From contig NZ_JADTQG010000021.1 of the NCBI RefSeq assembly GCF_016008875.1, positions 48,758-112,757 on the forward strand: a DNA stretch of 64,000 bases, written 5' to 3'. This DNA comes from Ectopseudomonas mendocina (GTDB taxonomy: Bacteria; Pseudomonadota; Gammaproteobacteria; Pseudomonadales; Pseudomonadaceae). Position numbers and translations under genes: made by a program. Shown here piece by piece: positions 1 through 8,238 of the stretch (its first letter is position 1; each line of letters opens with the position of its first letter). The notes under the pieces are model-generated. The model was not told the DNA's origin. It searched no databases and worked only from the letters and a program-made list of their open reading frames with translations.

Positions 1-1
1 C

Positions 2-562
2 CTGCAGGTTGCCGCGAAACTCTGCGAGCGCGAAGCGCCGCCTGCGGTGATCTTCTGCACGGCGCACGACGAGTTCGCCCTGGAGGCCTTCCAGGTCAGC
101 GCCGTTGGCTATCTGGTCAAACCGGTGCGGCCCGAGAGCCTCAACGAGGCCTTGAAAAAGGCCGAGCGGCCCAATCGCGTGCAACTGGCCGCCTTGACCC
201 GCCCAGCCGCCGAGACCGGCGGTGGCCCGCGCACCCATATCAGCGCCCGCACCCGCAAGGGCATCGAGCTGATTCCGCTGGATCACGTGGTCTATTTCAT
301 CGCCGATCACAAGTACGTGACCCTGCGCCACGAGGGCGGCGAAGTGCTGCTGGACGAACCACTCAAGGCGCTGGAAGACGAGTTCGGTGACCGTTTCGTG
401 CGCATCCATCGCAATGCGCTGGTGGCGCGCGAGCGTATCGAACGCCTGCAGCGCACCCCGCTCGGGCATTTCCAGCTGTTCCTCAAGGGGCTGGAGGGCG
501 ATTCGCTGGTGGTCAGCCGCCGCCATGTGGCCGGCGTACGCAAGTTGATGCAGGCACTCTGA
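2..562 (+). CDS. algR: AlgR, LytTR-family response regulator (5' truncated by window edge)
   Basis: Two-component response regulator that controls alginate, twitching and virulence genes in Pseudomonas. The frame is open from base 2, so the start lies upstream; about 186 codons are visible, against roughly 248 in the family. The missing part would contain the phosphoacceptor Asp. Visible here are the end of the receiver domain, with the conserved Lys in the YLVKPV motif, a linker, and a C-terminal LytTR DNA-binding domain beginning near HISARTRKG. It is followed by hemC on the same strand after 133 bp, the arrangement known from P. aeruginosa. The identification rests on both the protein sequence and this synteny. 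Confidence 0.93.
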   Translation: MQVAAKLCEREAPPAVIFCTAHDEFALEAFQVSAVGYLVKPVRPESLNEALKKAERPNRVQLAALTRPAAETGGGPRTHISARTRKGIELIPLDHVVYFIADHKYVTLRHEGGEVLLDEPLKALEDEFGDRFVRIHRNALVARERIERLQRTPLGHFQLFLKGLEGDSLVVSRRHVAGVRKLMQAL

Positions 563-695
563 CACTCTGAGCTGCGCGCCAGGGCGTCATCGTCTTCGCA
601 GTGACCGACAAACCTGCGGCCTATGGCCGCCTGGCAGCGCCCGTAATGGGCGAGCCTGTTATGATTCGCGGCAATCCGTTTTCTGGAATTGCCCC

Positions 696-1634
696 ATGTC
701 CCGCGAAATCCGCATCGCCACCCGTAAGAGCGCCCTGGCCCTGTGGCAGGCCGAGTATGTTAAAGCCCGATTGGAGCAGGCCCACCCTGGCCTGAAGGTC
801 AGCCTGGTGCCCATGGTCAGCCGCGGCGACAAGTTGCTCGACGCGCCGCTGGCGAAAATCGGTGGCAAGGGGCTGTTCGTCAAGGAACTGGAAACCGCGT
901 TGCTGGAAAACGAGGCCGACATCGCCGTGCACTCGATGAAAGACGTGCCGATGGATTTCCCCGAGGGGCTGGGCCTGTACTGCATCTGCGAGCGTGAAGA
1001 CCCGCGTGACGCCTTCGTCTCCAATACCTTCGACAGCCTCGACGCGCTGCCGCCCGGCAGCGTGGTCGGCACCTCCAGCCTGCGCCGCCAGGCCCAGCTG
1101 CTGGCGCGCCGGCCCGACCTGAAAATCCAGTTCCTTCGCGGCAACGTCAACACCCGTCTGGCCAAGCTCGATGCCGGCGAATACGACGCTATCATCCTCG
1201 CCGCTGCCGGTCTGATCCGCCTGGGTTTCGAAGATCGCATCCGCAGCTCGATCAGCGCCGAAGACAGCCTGCCGGCCGGCGGCCAGGGCGCCGTGGGCAT
1301 TGAGTGCCGCAGCGCCGACAGCGACGTGCACGCCCTGCTGGCGCCTCTGCATCACCGTGAGACTGCATTGCGCGTCACCGCCGAACGGGCGCTGAACAAA
1401 CACCTCAATGGCGGCTGCCAGGTGCCTATCGCCTGCTATGCCCTGCTCGAGAACGACCAGCTGTGGCTGCGCGGCCTGGTTGGCCAACCCGACGGAGGTT
1501 TGTTGCTGCGGGCCGAAGAGCGCGCCGCCAGCAGCGATGCCGAAGCGCTGGGCGTACGCGTGGCTGAGGCGCTCCTGGCGCAGGGTGCCGAGGCCATTCT
1601 CAAGGCCGTTTACGGTGAGGCCGGTCACCCTTGA
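696..1634 (+). CDS. hemC: Hydroxymethylbilane synthase (porphobilinogen deaminase)
   Basis: Cytosolic enzyme that polymerises four porphobilinogens into hydroxymethylbilane for haem, sirohaem and cobalamin synthesis. The 312-residue length is normal for the family. The N-terminal motif IRIATRKSALALWQ, the SSLRRQAQL region and the cofactor-attachment motif NGGCQVPIA (Cys241, which carries the dipyrromethane) are all present. Its stop codon overlaps the TTG start of hemD, so the two are probably translationally coupled. It heads the hemCDXY cluster downstream of algR. Confidence 0.97.
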   Translation: MSREIRIATRKSALALWQAEYVKARLEQAHPGLKVSLVPMVSRGDKLLDAPLAKIGGKGLFVKELETALLENEADIAVHSMKDVPMDFPEGLGLYCICEREDPRDAFVSNTFDSLDALPPGSVVGTSSLRRQAQLLARRPDLKIQFLRGNVNTRLAKLDAGEYDAIILAAAGLIRLGFEDRIRSSISAEDSLPAGGQGAVGIECRSADSDVHALLAPLHHRETALRVTAERALNKHLNGGCQVPIACYALLENDQLWLRGLVGQPDGGLLLRAEERAASSDAEALGVRVAEALLAQGAEAILKAVYGEAGHP

Positions 1635-2398
1635 GCGCCTGGCGCCTGTTGCTGACGCGTCCTGCCGAGGACTGTGCGGCGCTGGCGCAGACCCTGGCCG
1701 CGCAGGGAGTCGCCAGTCACTGCATGCCGCTGCTGGCCATCGAGGCGTTGGCCGAAACCGCTGAGCAGCGCAGCACCTTTGCCGAGCTGCAGCGCTATTG
1801 CGCGGTGATCGTGGTCAGCAAACCGGCCGCCAGGATTGGTCTGCAGCTATTGGCGCGACATGCAGCAGCAGTCGACCTGCCCTGGTTCAGTGTCGGCGCC
1901 GCCACTGCCGCGGTGCTCGCCGAGCAGGGCTTGCGTGTGTATTTTCCCGACTCTGGCGATGACAGCGAAGCGCTGCTCGCACTGCCTGCGCTGCACCAGG
2001 CTATCGCCACGACAGCTGCGCCGCGCGTATTGATCCTGCGTGGCGAAGGTGGCCGAGAATTTCTCGCCGAACGCTTGCGCGGCCAAGGCGTGGCGGTCGA
2101 CTATCTGCCACTGTATCGCCGTGTGCTGCCGCAGTACGCGCCGGGCGAGCTCGGCCTGTGCGTGCGAGCGGAACGCCTGAACGGCCTGGTTGTCAGCAGT
2201 GGACAGGGTTTCGAACATCTGCTGCAGCTGGCCGGCGATGACTGGCCAGCGTTGGCTCGGTTACCCTTGTTCGTACCCAGCCCGCGCGTTGCCGAGCAGG
2301 CGCGCCATGCGGGTGCGGAAATCGTTGTGGACTGTCGCGGCGCCAGTGCCGCGGCCTTGCAGGCAGCGCTGGAGCAGTTTCCGGCTGCCGCCCTCTAA
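1631..2398 (+). CDS. hemD: Uroporphyrinogen-III synthase
   Basis: Closes and isomerises hydroxymethylbilane to uroporphyrinogen III. The 255-residue length fits the two-lobed HemD fold. The N-terminal LLLTRPAEDCAALA and the C-terminal segment around VVSSGQGFEHLL fit the family, which is weakly conserved overall. The start is TTG at 1631; it overlaps the last bases of hemC, and no better in-frame ATG exists near it. The call is strengthened by its position between hemC and hemX. Confidence 0.93.
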   Translation: MSAWRLLLTRPAEDCAALAQTLAAQGVASHCMPLLAIEALAETAEQRSTFAELQRYCAVIVVSKPAARIGLQLLARHAAAVDLPWFSVGAATAAVLAEQGLRVYFPDSGDDSEALLALPALHQAIATTAAPRVLILRGEGGREFLAERLRGQGVAVDYLPLYRRVLPQYAPGELGLCVRAERLNGLVVSSGQGFEHLLQLAGDDWPALARLPLFVPSPRVAEQARHAGAEIVVDCRGASAAALQAALEQFPAAAL

Positions 2399-2410
2399 AA
2401 GGACGGATAC

Positions 2411-3544
2411 GTGAGCGAAGCATCCACCCCGAAGACGCCAGAAGAAAAACCGACCAGCGAAGCCGTGACAAGCACGCCAACAGCTCAACCTGCTCAGGCA
2501 TCCCGCAGTGGCGGGGGCAGCGGTGTTGCCGCCTTGGCCTTGCTGATCGGCCTGGCAGGCGCCGGTGCTGGTGGCTGGAGCCTCTGGCAACTGCACGAAA
2601 TGCAGGGCAGGGACCAGCAGCAGGCCGATGCTCTGCAGAGTACCCGCGACGACACTACGAAGAATTTGAAGGATCTGGGCCAGCGCCTGGATTCGCGTTT
2701 GGCTGACCTGCCCAGTGCAACCGAACTGGAGGAGCGCCGTCGCTTGCTGGCCAACCTGCAGAGCGACCAGCAGCGTTTGAGCCAGCGCCTGGAAAGCGTG
2801 CTCGATGGCAGCCGCCAGGATTGGCGCCTGGATGAGGCCGAGCACCTGCTGCGTCTGGCGACCTTGCGCTTGTCGGCGTTGCAGGATGTGGCCAGTGCCG
2901 AGGCGCTGGTGCTGGCGGCTGACGAAATCCTCCGCGATCAGGACGATCCCGCCGCCTTCGCTGCCCGCGAGCAGCTCAGCCGCAGTCTGGAAGCGCTGCG
3001 CACCACGGAGCGACCGGATCGCGTCGGCCTGTTCCTGCAACTGGGCGCCCTGCGTGAGCAGGTCGCCACGCTCAACCCGCTGGCGCCGACCCTCGAAGGG
3101 CAGGGCGACGTGCTCTCCGAGCTGGCGGCCGAGGGCGATGGCAGCGCCTGGTGGAGCGAGTGGGCGAAGAAGCTTTCCGACTACTTCCGTATCGAATTCG
3201 ATGCCGATCGCAACGTACGGCCGCTGCTCTCCGGGCAAAGCCTGTCGCAGGTTCGCCTGAGCCTGTCGCTGGCCCTGGAGCAGGCGCAGTGGGCCGCGCT
3301 GCACGGTCAGACCGGTGTGTACAAGCAGTCGCTGAAGCAGGCCGAGGACATCCTCGACGCCCACTTCAATCTGGATAATCCGGACAGTCGCGCCCTACGC
3401 CAGCGCTTCAGCGAGCTGGCCGATGCCAGTATCGAGGTCAAGGTGCCGGATCTGAGCGAGTCGCTCGATGCACTGCAGGCCTACCTGCAACGCAAGCAGG
3501 CGCAACGTCGGCAGGGGGCCGCCGCGGCCGGGGAGGCGCAATGA
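2411..3544 (+). CDS. hemX: HemX, membrane-anchored uroporphyrinogen-III C-methyltransferase-like protein
   Basis: The start is GTG at 2411, 12 bp after hemD. The N terminus (residues 1-35) is rich in Thr/Pro/Ala. One membrane segment follows at about residues 36-58, then a long helical, probably coiled-coil, periplasmic part rich in Leu, Gln and Arg. Despite the family name there is no SAM-methyltransferase motif, so an enzymatic role is doubtful; it may scaffold haem-pathway enzymes. The stop overlaps the ATG of hemY by four bases, showing a coupled operon. Length 377 residues. Confidence 0.9.
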   Translation: MSEASTPKTPEEKPTSEAVTSTPTAQPAQASRSGGGSGVAALALLIGLAGAGAGGWSLWQLHEMQGRDQQQADALQSTRDDTTKNLKDLGQRLDSRLADLPSATELEERRRLLANLQSDQQRLSQRLESVLDGSRQDWRLDEAEHLLRLATLRLSALQDVASAEALVLAADEILRDQDDPAAFAAREQLSRSLEALRTTERPDRVGLFLQLGALREQVATLNPLAPTLEGQGDVLSELAAEGDGSAWWSEWAKKLSDYFRIEFDADRNVRPLLSGQSLSQVRLSLSLALEQAQWAALHGQTGVYKQSLKQAEDILDAHFNLDNPDSRALRQRFSELADASIEVKVPDLSESLDALQAYLQRKQAQRRQGAAAAGEAQ

Positions 3545-4788
3545 AACGCCTGATCTGGCTTCTGTTATTGCTGGCCGTCGCTGTCGGACTCTACCTGCTC
3601 AGCCTGGCCATCGAGGCTGACCGCGGTTATGTGCTGTTCGCCTACAAGGGCTTCCGCTACCAATCCGGCCTGTGGGCATTCCTGGGCCTACTGGTGGTCG
3701 TGGTGGTGCTCTACTACCTGATCAAGTGGACGTTGCGTCTGTTGCTCAGCTCGACGCGGATGGCCAACCCCTGGTCGCGCCTGCACCGCACTCGCCGTGT
3801 GCGCCAGGCCTCCGAGCAGGGCATGCTGGATCTCGCCGAAGGCCGCTGGGCACGTGCCCAACGCCAACTGACCCGCGCCGCCGAAGCCGACAGCCAGCCG
3901 CTGATGTACTACCTCGGTGCTGCCCGGGCAGCCGGCAAGCTTGGTGAGCACGAACAGAGCGACGCACTGCTCGAGCGGGCGCTGAACAAGCAGCCGCAGG
4001 CCGAGCTGGCCATTGCCCTGACCCACGCCGAGCTGCAGTGCAAGCGCGGCGACAGCGACGCGGCGCTGGAAACCCTGCAGGCCATGCGTGAGCGCCATCC
4101 GGGCCATCACCTGGTGCTGCGCCAGTTGCAGCGTCTGTATCTACAGCGCCAGGACTGGTCGGCACTGCTCGGCCTGCTGCCGGAGCTGCGTAAGGAAAAG
4201 GCGCTACCCGCCGCAGAGCTGGACGAACTGGAGCGCGAAACCTGGCGTGGTCGCCTGGCCGAAGTCGGCGAGCTTGGCTTGGCGCAGGGAGAAACTGCCC
4301 TGCAGCCCCTGAGCAAGGCCTGGAGCCAACTGTCGGCCAGCCTGCGCAACGAGCCTGAGCTGATCGCCACCTATGTCGAGCAACTGCGTCGTCTGGGCGC
4401 GCAGGAAGAAGCTGAGGCGGTGCTGCGTGACGCGCTCAAACGAGGCTATGACAGCCGCCTGGCGCGTTTCTATGGCGTGCTGCGTGGCGCCGATCCGGCG
4501 CGTCAGCTGCAGACAGCCGAACTCTGGCTCAAGCAGCATCCGCAGGACCCGGCCCTGCTGCTGACCCTGGGCCGCCTGTGTCTGCAGAACCAGCTGTGGG
4601 GCAAGGCGCGCGACTACTTCGAGACCAGCCTCAAGCTCGAGCGTCACCCGGAAACCTGCGCCGAACTGGCGCGCCTGCTGGCGCAGTTGGGTGAACTGGA
4701 ACGCAGCAACCAGCTGCTGCTGGAAAGTCTCGGCCTGTTGCACCAGGGCCTGCCGTCGCTGCCGCAACCGCAGGGTGCCTCGGTCTGA
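3541..4788 (+). CDS. hemY: HemY, TPR-containing inner-membrane haem biosynthesis protein
   Basis: A 415-residue protein with two N-terminal membrane segments (about residues 4-23 and 42-64) and a HemY_N region, followed by tetratricopeptide-like helical repeats. An example is the A-EADSQPLMYYLGAARAAGKLGE stretch after residue 110. In gammaproteobacteria this protein is encoded with hemX and is thought to help organise late tetrapyrrole enzymes; it is not the oxygen-dependent oxidase that shares the gene name in Bacillus. It overlaps hemX by four bases. A stem-loop follows at 4872-4894. Confidence 0.92.
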   Translation: MKRLIWLLLLLAVAVGLYLLSLAIEADRGYVLFAYKGFRYQSGLWAFLGLLVVVVVLYYLIKWTLRLLLSSTRMANPWSRLHRTRRVRQASEQGMLDLAEGRWARAQRQLTRAAEADSQPLMYYLGAARAAGKLGEHEQSDALLERALNKQPQAELAIALTHAELQCKRGDSDAALETLQAMRERHPGHHLVLRQLQRLYLQRQDWSALLGLLPELRKEKALPAAELDELERETWRGRLAEVGELGLAQGETALQPLSKAWSQLSASLRNEPELIATYVEQLRRLGAQEEAEAVLRDALKRGYDSRLARFYGVLRGADPARQLQTAELWLKQHPQDPALLLTLGRLCLQNQLWGKARDYFETSLKLERHPETCAELARLLAQLGELERSNQLLLESLGLLHQGLPSLPQPQGASV

Positions 4789-4871
4789 ATGGATGCGGCC
4801 GATTGCCGCGCTTGGCCATCCGTGCGGACGGAGGGGCGTTCCGGCATGATGAACAGCCTGTTATGAGCCGT

Positions 4872-4898
4872 GGGGCGCCTTGAAAGGCGCCCTCGCTT
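4872..4898 (+). terminator. Stem-loop after hemY, possible terminator
   Basis: An inverted repeat GGGCGCC/GGCGCCC with a short loop lies about 85 bp after hemY and is followed by a weakly T-rich stretch (CTCGCTTTCC). It could end the hem operon just before dsbB. There is no true T-run, so termination may be partial. Confidence 0.45.
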
Positions 4899-4938
4899 TC
4901 CTCTACCGTACGCCCTCGATTTCCCTTACGGAGCCACC

Positions 4939-5430
4939 ATGCAATTGGCCAGTCCGCGTCCCCTGTTTTTCCTGGCATTCATCGGCTGCGTACTGCTGAT
5001 GGCGGCTGCGCTGTACCTGGAGCATGTCGTCGGCCTGGAACCCTGCCCGATGTGCGTACTGCAGCGCATATGCGTGATCCTGTTCGGCGTGGTCTGTCTG
5101 ATCGCGGCGATCCATGGCCCAGGGCGTCTCGGTCGACGCATCTATGCCGTGGTGGCCTTGCTGTTCGCTGGTGCCGGGGCCGCCACCGCAGGTCGGCAGA
5201 TCTGGCTGCAGAGCGTGCCGGCCGATCAGCTCGAAGCCTGTCTGCCGAGCCTCGAGTTCATGATGGAAGCCCTGCCCATGCAGGACATCGTGCGCCTAGT
5301 GTTCCAGGGCAGCGCAGACTGCGCCGAAGTGAAGTGGACACTGTTCGGCATGAGCATTCCCGAGTGGAGCCTGCTCGGCTTCATCGGCATGCTGCTGTTC
5401 TGCCTGTTCCAGCTATTGCGCCGCAATTGA
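4939..5430 (+). CDS. dsbB: Disulfide bond formation protein B (DsbB/DsbH)
   Basis: Inner-membrane quinone reductase that reoxidises periplasmic DsbA. The ATG at 4939 gives 163 residues with four membrane helices, the expected size; an upstream in-frame ATG at 4870 would add a non-hydrophobic extension overlapping the hemY stem-loop and was not used. The redox pairs are Cys36/Cys39 in the CPMC motif of the first periplasmic loop and Cys101/Cys128 in the second loop. The P. aeruginosa gene at this location is called dsbH; a second dsbB paralogue elsewhere is likely. Confidence 0.93.
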   Translation: MQLASPRPLFFLAFIGCVLLMAAALYLEHVVGLEPCPMCVLQRICVILFGVVCLIAAIHGPGRLGRRIYAVVALLFAGAGAATAGRQIWLQSVPADQLEACLPSLEFMMEALPMQDIVRLVFQGSADCAEVKWTLFGMSIPEWSLLGFIGMLLFCLFQLLRRN

Positions 5431-5445
5431 GCGTGTGAATCGCAT

Positions 5446-5468
5446 GAAGCCACGGAGTTCGTGGCTTC
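5446..5468 (+). terminator. Nine-base-pair hairpin after dsbB
   Basis: GAAGCCACG/CGTGGCTTC with a five-base loop lies 15 bp past the dsbB stop. Only a weak T-containing tail follows, so it is a possible but inefficient terminator. Confidence 0.5.
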
Positions 5469-5742
5469 TCGATTAAACGCCCGTATGAAAGTTTCTCGCG
5501 CCTATGCCTTGATGGTGTCTGCCAGCGGGCATAATCTGGCTCGCACGCACCGTCGGAAAAACGCCATTTTGCGGTTGCCTTTCCAAGAGCAAGCTTCGAT
5601 TGACGGAAAATCGTCAGGAATGACTTTTAGCGTCGCGCAGCGAATGGTTCGAGGGATGGTCGCCAGGGATGGGGCCCTTAAAGAAAACGTCTCGGGAACG
5701 GGCGTATAACAGGCATTATCGATAAGGGAAACGAGGTTCATC
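5469..5742 (+). promoter_or_regulatory. Intergenic region upstream of algQ
   Basis: The dsbB-algQ gap carries no convincing gene; the only open frame (5461-5709) lacks typical codon use. A plausible -10 element TATAAC lies at 5705-5710, about 35 bp before the algQ start, and a purine-rich Shine-Dalgarno-like run (AAGGGAAACGAGG) precedes the ATG. In P. aeruginosa this gap holds the regulated algQ promoter; no specific operator could be assigned here. Confidence 0.4.
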
Positions 5743-6216
5743 ATGCTCGAGAGTTGTCGGAACGCACAGGAACGTTGGGGCGGGGTTCACCAACTGATTG
5801 ATCGCTGGCTGGGTGAGCGCCGCGAACTGGTGCTGGCCTATACCGCTCTGAATAAGGCGCCGCAGGCTCCAGCCATCAATTGCGAGTCGTTGCAGGGCTT
5901 CTGCGAGCTGCTGGTGGACTACGTCTCGGCCGGCCACTTCGAGGTCTATGAGCAGTTGACCAGCGAGGCCAAGGCCTTCAATGACCAGCGCGGCCTGGAA
6001 CTGGCCAAGCAGATCTACCCACGCATCGAAGCCATCACCGAGGTCGCGCTGGCCTTCAACGACCGCTGTGACAACGGCGACAGTCGTGACAACGCCTCGC
6101 TGGTGGTCGAGCTCAACCGCCTGGGACAGCTGTTGCACGAACGTTTCGAGCTGGAAGATTGCCTGATCGAGGTGCTGCATAACGCCCATCAGGAACAGGC
6201 TGCCGAAGCGATCTGA
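5743..6216 (+). CDS. algQ: AlgQ, Rsd-family anti-sigma-70 regulator
   Basis: A 157-residue helical protein of the Rsd/AlgQ family, which binds region 4 of the housekeeping sigma factor and shifts RNA polymerase toward alternative sigma factors. In Pseudomonas it affects alginate and siderophore production. The N terminus MLESCRNAQERWGGVHQLI and the RFELEDCLIEVLH region near the C terminus are characteristic. It sits between dsbB and the FKBP gene, as in P. aeruginosa. Its terminator hairpin has been split by a repeated element (6251-6427). Confidence 0.94.
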   Translation: MLESCRNAQERWGGVHQLIDRWLGERRELVLAYTALNKAPQAPAINCESLQGFCELLVDYVSAGHFEVYEQLTSEAKAFNDQRGLELAKQIYPRIEAITEVALAFNDRCDNGDSRDNASLVVELNRLGQLLHERFELEDCLIEVLHNAHQEQAAEAI

Positions 6217-6230
6217 CCGCTCGATGTCAA

Positions 6231-6449
6231 AAAAGCCCGGTCTGAGTCCGTAATGCTGTTCAATCAAGGTTGCACACGATTGGCTCCCCTCCCCCATTTA
6301 TGGGAGAGGGGCTGGGGGAGAGGGCAGAAGACTCCGCAAAACTGCCAGTTTCCCCCTCTCCCTAACCCTCTCCCCGGAGGGGCGAGGGGACTGATCGAGC
6401 TAGACCGTTTCTTAGGTGAACAGCATTCCGGATCTGAGTCCGGGCTTTT
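6231..6449 (+). terminator. Bidirectional terminator of algQ/FKBP gene, interrupted by an inserted element
   Basis: The left arm AAAAGCCCGG (6231-6240) and right arm CCGGGCTTTT (6440-6449) are perfect complements and would form a standard intrinsic terminator between two convergent genes, but a ~190 bp insert separates them. The right flank alone can refold as CCGGA-TCTGAG-TCCGG followed by GCTTTT, so some termination may persist. Confidence 0.7.
6251..6427 (+). mobile_element. MITE-like ~177 bp repeat, copy 1 (in the algQ terminator)
   Basis: The element is bounded by a perfect 11-bp inverted repeat, AATGCTGTTCA (6252-6262) and TGAACAGCATT (6417-6427), and flanked by near-identical direct repeats of the terminator core (6237-6250 and 6428-6442, sharing TCTGAGTCCG). 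The inside holds CCCTCTCC-type palindromes able to form long hairpins. A second copy with the same ends and interior lies at 34785-34960. No transposase is encoded, so a nonautonomous element mobilised in trans is the likeliest reading. Confidence 0.75.
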
Positions 6450-6470
6450 CATTGTGGATCAGTGTGACGC

Positions 6471-7118
6471 TCAATCGGCCACGTCCAGCAGGCGCAGATC
6501 GAACACCAGCGGTGCATGGGGCGGTATCAGATCGCCTGCGCCGTCTTCCCCATACGCCTGAGCCGACGGAATCACCAGACGCCAGTGAGCGCCCTTCGGC
6601 ATCTGCAGCAGTGCGCTGCGCCAGCCGGCGATCAGGCTGTCCAGGCGAAACCACTGCGGTTTGCTGCTCTCGTCGAAGACGCTGCCATCGGCCAGCTCGC
6701 CGCGATAACTCACCTGCACTCGGCTGCGGGCAGTGGGCTTGGCTCCGCTGCCAGGTTTCAATTCGGTCACCAGCACGCCGTTGGCCAGCGCCCTTACGTT
6801 GGCGCGGCGACTCTCCTCGGCGAGAAAACGCTGCTCGGCTTCGATGGCCTTGGCATGGCGTTGTGGCGAGGCTTCGATACGGGCTTCATGCTCATCGAGC
6901 AGTTGCTCAATACGGCTGGCTTCGAGCCGCAGCGGCTTACCCTCGTAGGCCTGGCGCAAGCCTTCGAGCAGTTCGCTCAGCGGCAGGTCGGGCACCTCTT
7001 CATGCAGGCGTTCGCCGAGGCGCACACCGAGGCTGTAAGCCAGGTCCTGCTGGTGCTGGTCGGCCTGCACACCCAGGCTGCAGCACAGCGCGAGTGTGGC
7101 GAGTACGGCGCGGCTCAT
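6471..7118 (-). CDS. Periplasmic FKBP-type peptidyl-prolyl cis-trans isomerase
   Basis: 215 residues with a cleavable signal peptide (MSRAVLATLALCCSLGVQA, cut about residue 19), an FKBP_N helical dimerisation region (about 22-110) and a C-terminal FKBP domain. The FKBP domain includes VQVSYRGELADGSVFDESSKP, the W-R-ALLQMPKGAHWRLVIPSAQAYGEDG core and a final VFDLRLLDV strand. It should assist folding of envelope proteins. It lies convergent to algQ and divergent from algP. Related to FklB/FkpA/Mip proteins; which paralogue it is remains open. Confidence 0.9.
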   Translation of the reverse strand: MSRAVLATLALCCSLGVQADQHQQDLAYSLGVRLGERLHEEVPDLPLSELLEGLRQAYEGKPLRLEASRIEQLLDEHEARIEASPQRHAKAIEAEQRFLAEESRRANVRALANGVLVTELKPGSGAKPTARSRVQVSYRGELADGSVFDESSKPQWFRLDSLIAGWRSALLQMPKGAHWRLVIPSAQAYGEDGAGDLIPPHAPLVFDLRLLDVAD

Positions 7119-7254
7119 GACGATCTCTCCCGATGAATGTGCCAGCGATTATGCCAGGCGCGCGATGCCCGCGCTGCGATCGCCAAAAGGCCTATGGCGG
7201 GGCGTCTCGCCTGCGTCTAGTATGGGCGCATCCACATCCGCCTGGAGGCGCGCC

Positions 7255-8238
7255 ATGTCGGCCAAGAAGAAGTCCGTGACCACCCCGCTGCACCTGCTGC
7301 ACCAACTGTCTGCCAGTCTGCTCGAACATCTGGAAAATGCCTGCTCGCAAGCGCTGATCGACGCCGAGAAACTGCTCGCCAAACTGGAGAAGCAGCGCGG
7401 CAAGGCTCAGGAGAAACTGCACAAGGCGCGCAGCAAGCTGCAGGACGCCGCCGTTGCCGGCAAGGCCAAGGCGCAAGCCAAGGCCAAGAATGCCGTCGCC
7501 GAGCTGGAGGAGCTGCTCGATGGGCTCAAGGCCAGCCAGAGCGAAACCCGTACCTACATCGCCCAGCTCAAGCGCGATGCTCAGGAAAGCCTGAAGCTGG
7601 CGCAGGGCGTTGGCAAAGTGAAGGAAGCCGCCGGCAAGGCGCTGGACGCACGTGAAGCCAAGGCCGCAGCGCCGGCAGCCAAGCCTGCCAGCAAGCCGGC
7701 CGTTGCAAAGAAACCCGCTGTCGCAAAAGCACCGGTGAACAAGGCCCCGGCCAAACCCGCTACTGCCAAACCGGCCAGCAAACCAGCCGCCAAGCCGGTA
7801 GCGGCCAGCAAGTCGGCTACCAAACCCGCGGTCGCCAGCAAGCCAGCGGCTAAACCTGCTGCCAGCAAGCCTGCAGCGGCTAAACCGGCCGTGCCCAAGG
7901 CTGCCGCCAAACCTGCTGCCGCCAAGCCGGCGGCCAAACCTGCCGCAAAGCCAGCCGCCGCGAAAACGCCGGCGAAGCCAGCAGCGGCCAGTAAGCCAGC
8001 AGCCAAGCCAGCTACCACCAAACCCGTAGCGGCCAAACCTGCTGCGAAGCCCGCCGCCAAAGCCACGCCTGCCAAGCCTGCTGCTGCGAAGAAACCGGCT
8101 GCAGCGAAGAAGGCTCCGGCCAAGCCTGTAGCAGCCAAGCCAACTGCCGCGCCGGCAGCGCCAGCAGCTCCGGCTGCCCCGGCGACGCCCGCTGCGCCTA
8201 CCGTAAGCAGCGGCAGCAGCACCCCGAGCGCCTCCTAA
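7255..8238 (+). CDS. algP: AlgP, histone-like Lys/Pro/Ala-repeat regulator
   Basis: The ATG at 7255, preceded by CTGGAGG, gives 327 residues. Residues 1 to ~135 form a Lys/Glu/Ala-rich helical N-terminal part that starts MSAKKKSVTTPLHLLHQLS. From about residue 140 to 310 the protein is an almost pure array of AKPA/KPAA repeats resembling eukaryotic histone H1 tails, then a short Ala/Pro/Ser tail. In P. aeruginosa AlgP (AlgR3) binds DNA and influences algD expression. The repetitive DNA is prone to length change. It overlaps the convergent downstream gene by four bases. Confidence 0.93.
   Translation: MSAKKKSVTTPLHLLHQLSASLLEHLENACSQALIDAEKLLAKLEKQRGKAQEKLHKARSKLQDAAVAGKAKAQAKAKNAVAELEELLDGLKASQSETRTYIAQLKRDAQESLKLAQGVGKVKEAAGKALDAREAKAAAPAAKPASKPAVAKKPAVAKAPVNKAPAKPATAKPASKPAAKPVAASKSATKPAVASKPAAKPAASKPAAAKPAVPKAAAKPAAAKPAAKPAAKPAAAKTPAKPAAASKPAAKPATTKPVAAKPAAKPAAKATPAKPAAAKKPAAAKKAPAKPVAAKPTAAPAAPAAPAAPATPAAPTVSSGSSTPSAS

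Noticed and set aside
5461..5709. 82-codon open frame before algQ
   Set aside because: Codon use unlike neighbours and it starts inside the dsbB hairpin; more likely control region.
7660..8200. Repetitive DNA that could be taken for a CRISPR array
   Set aside because: The repeats are short, irregular, in frame and encode the KPAA tail of AlgP; there are no spacers or cas genes.
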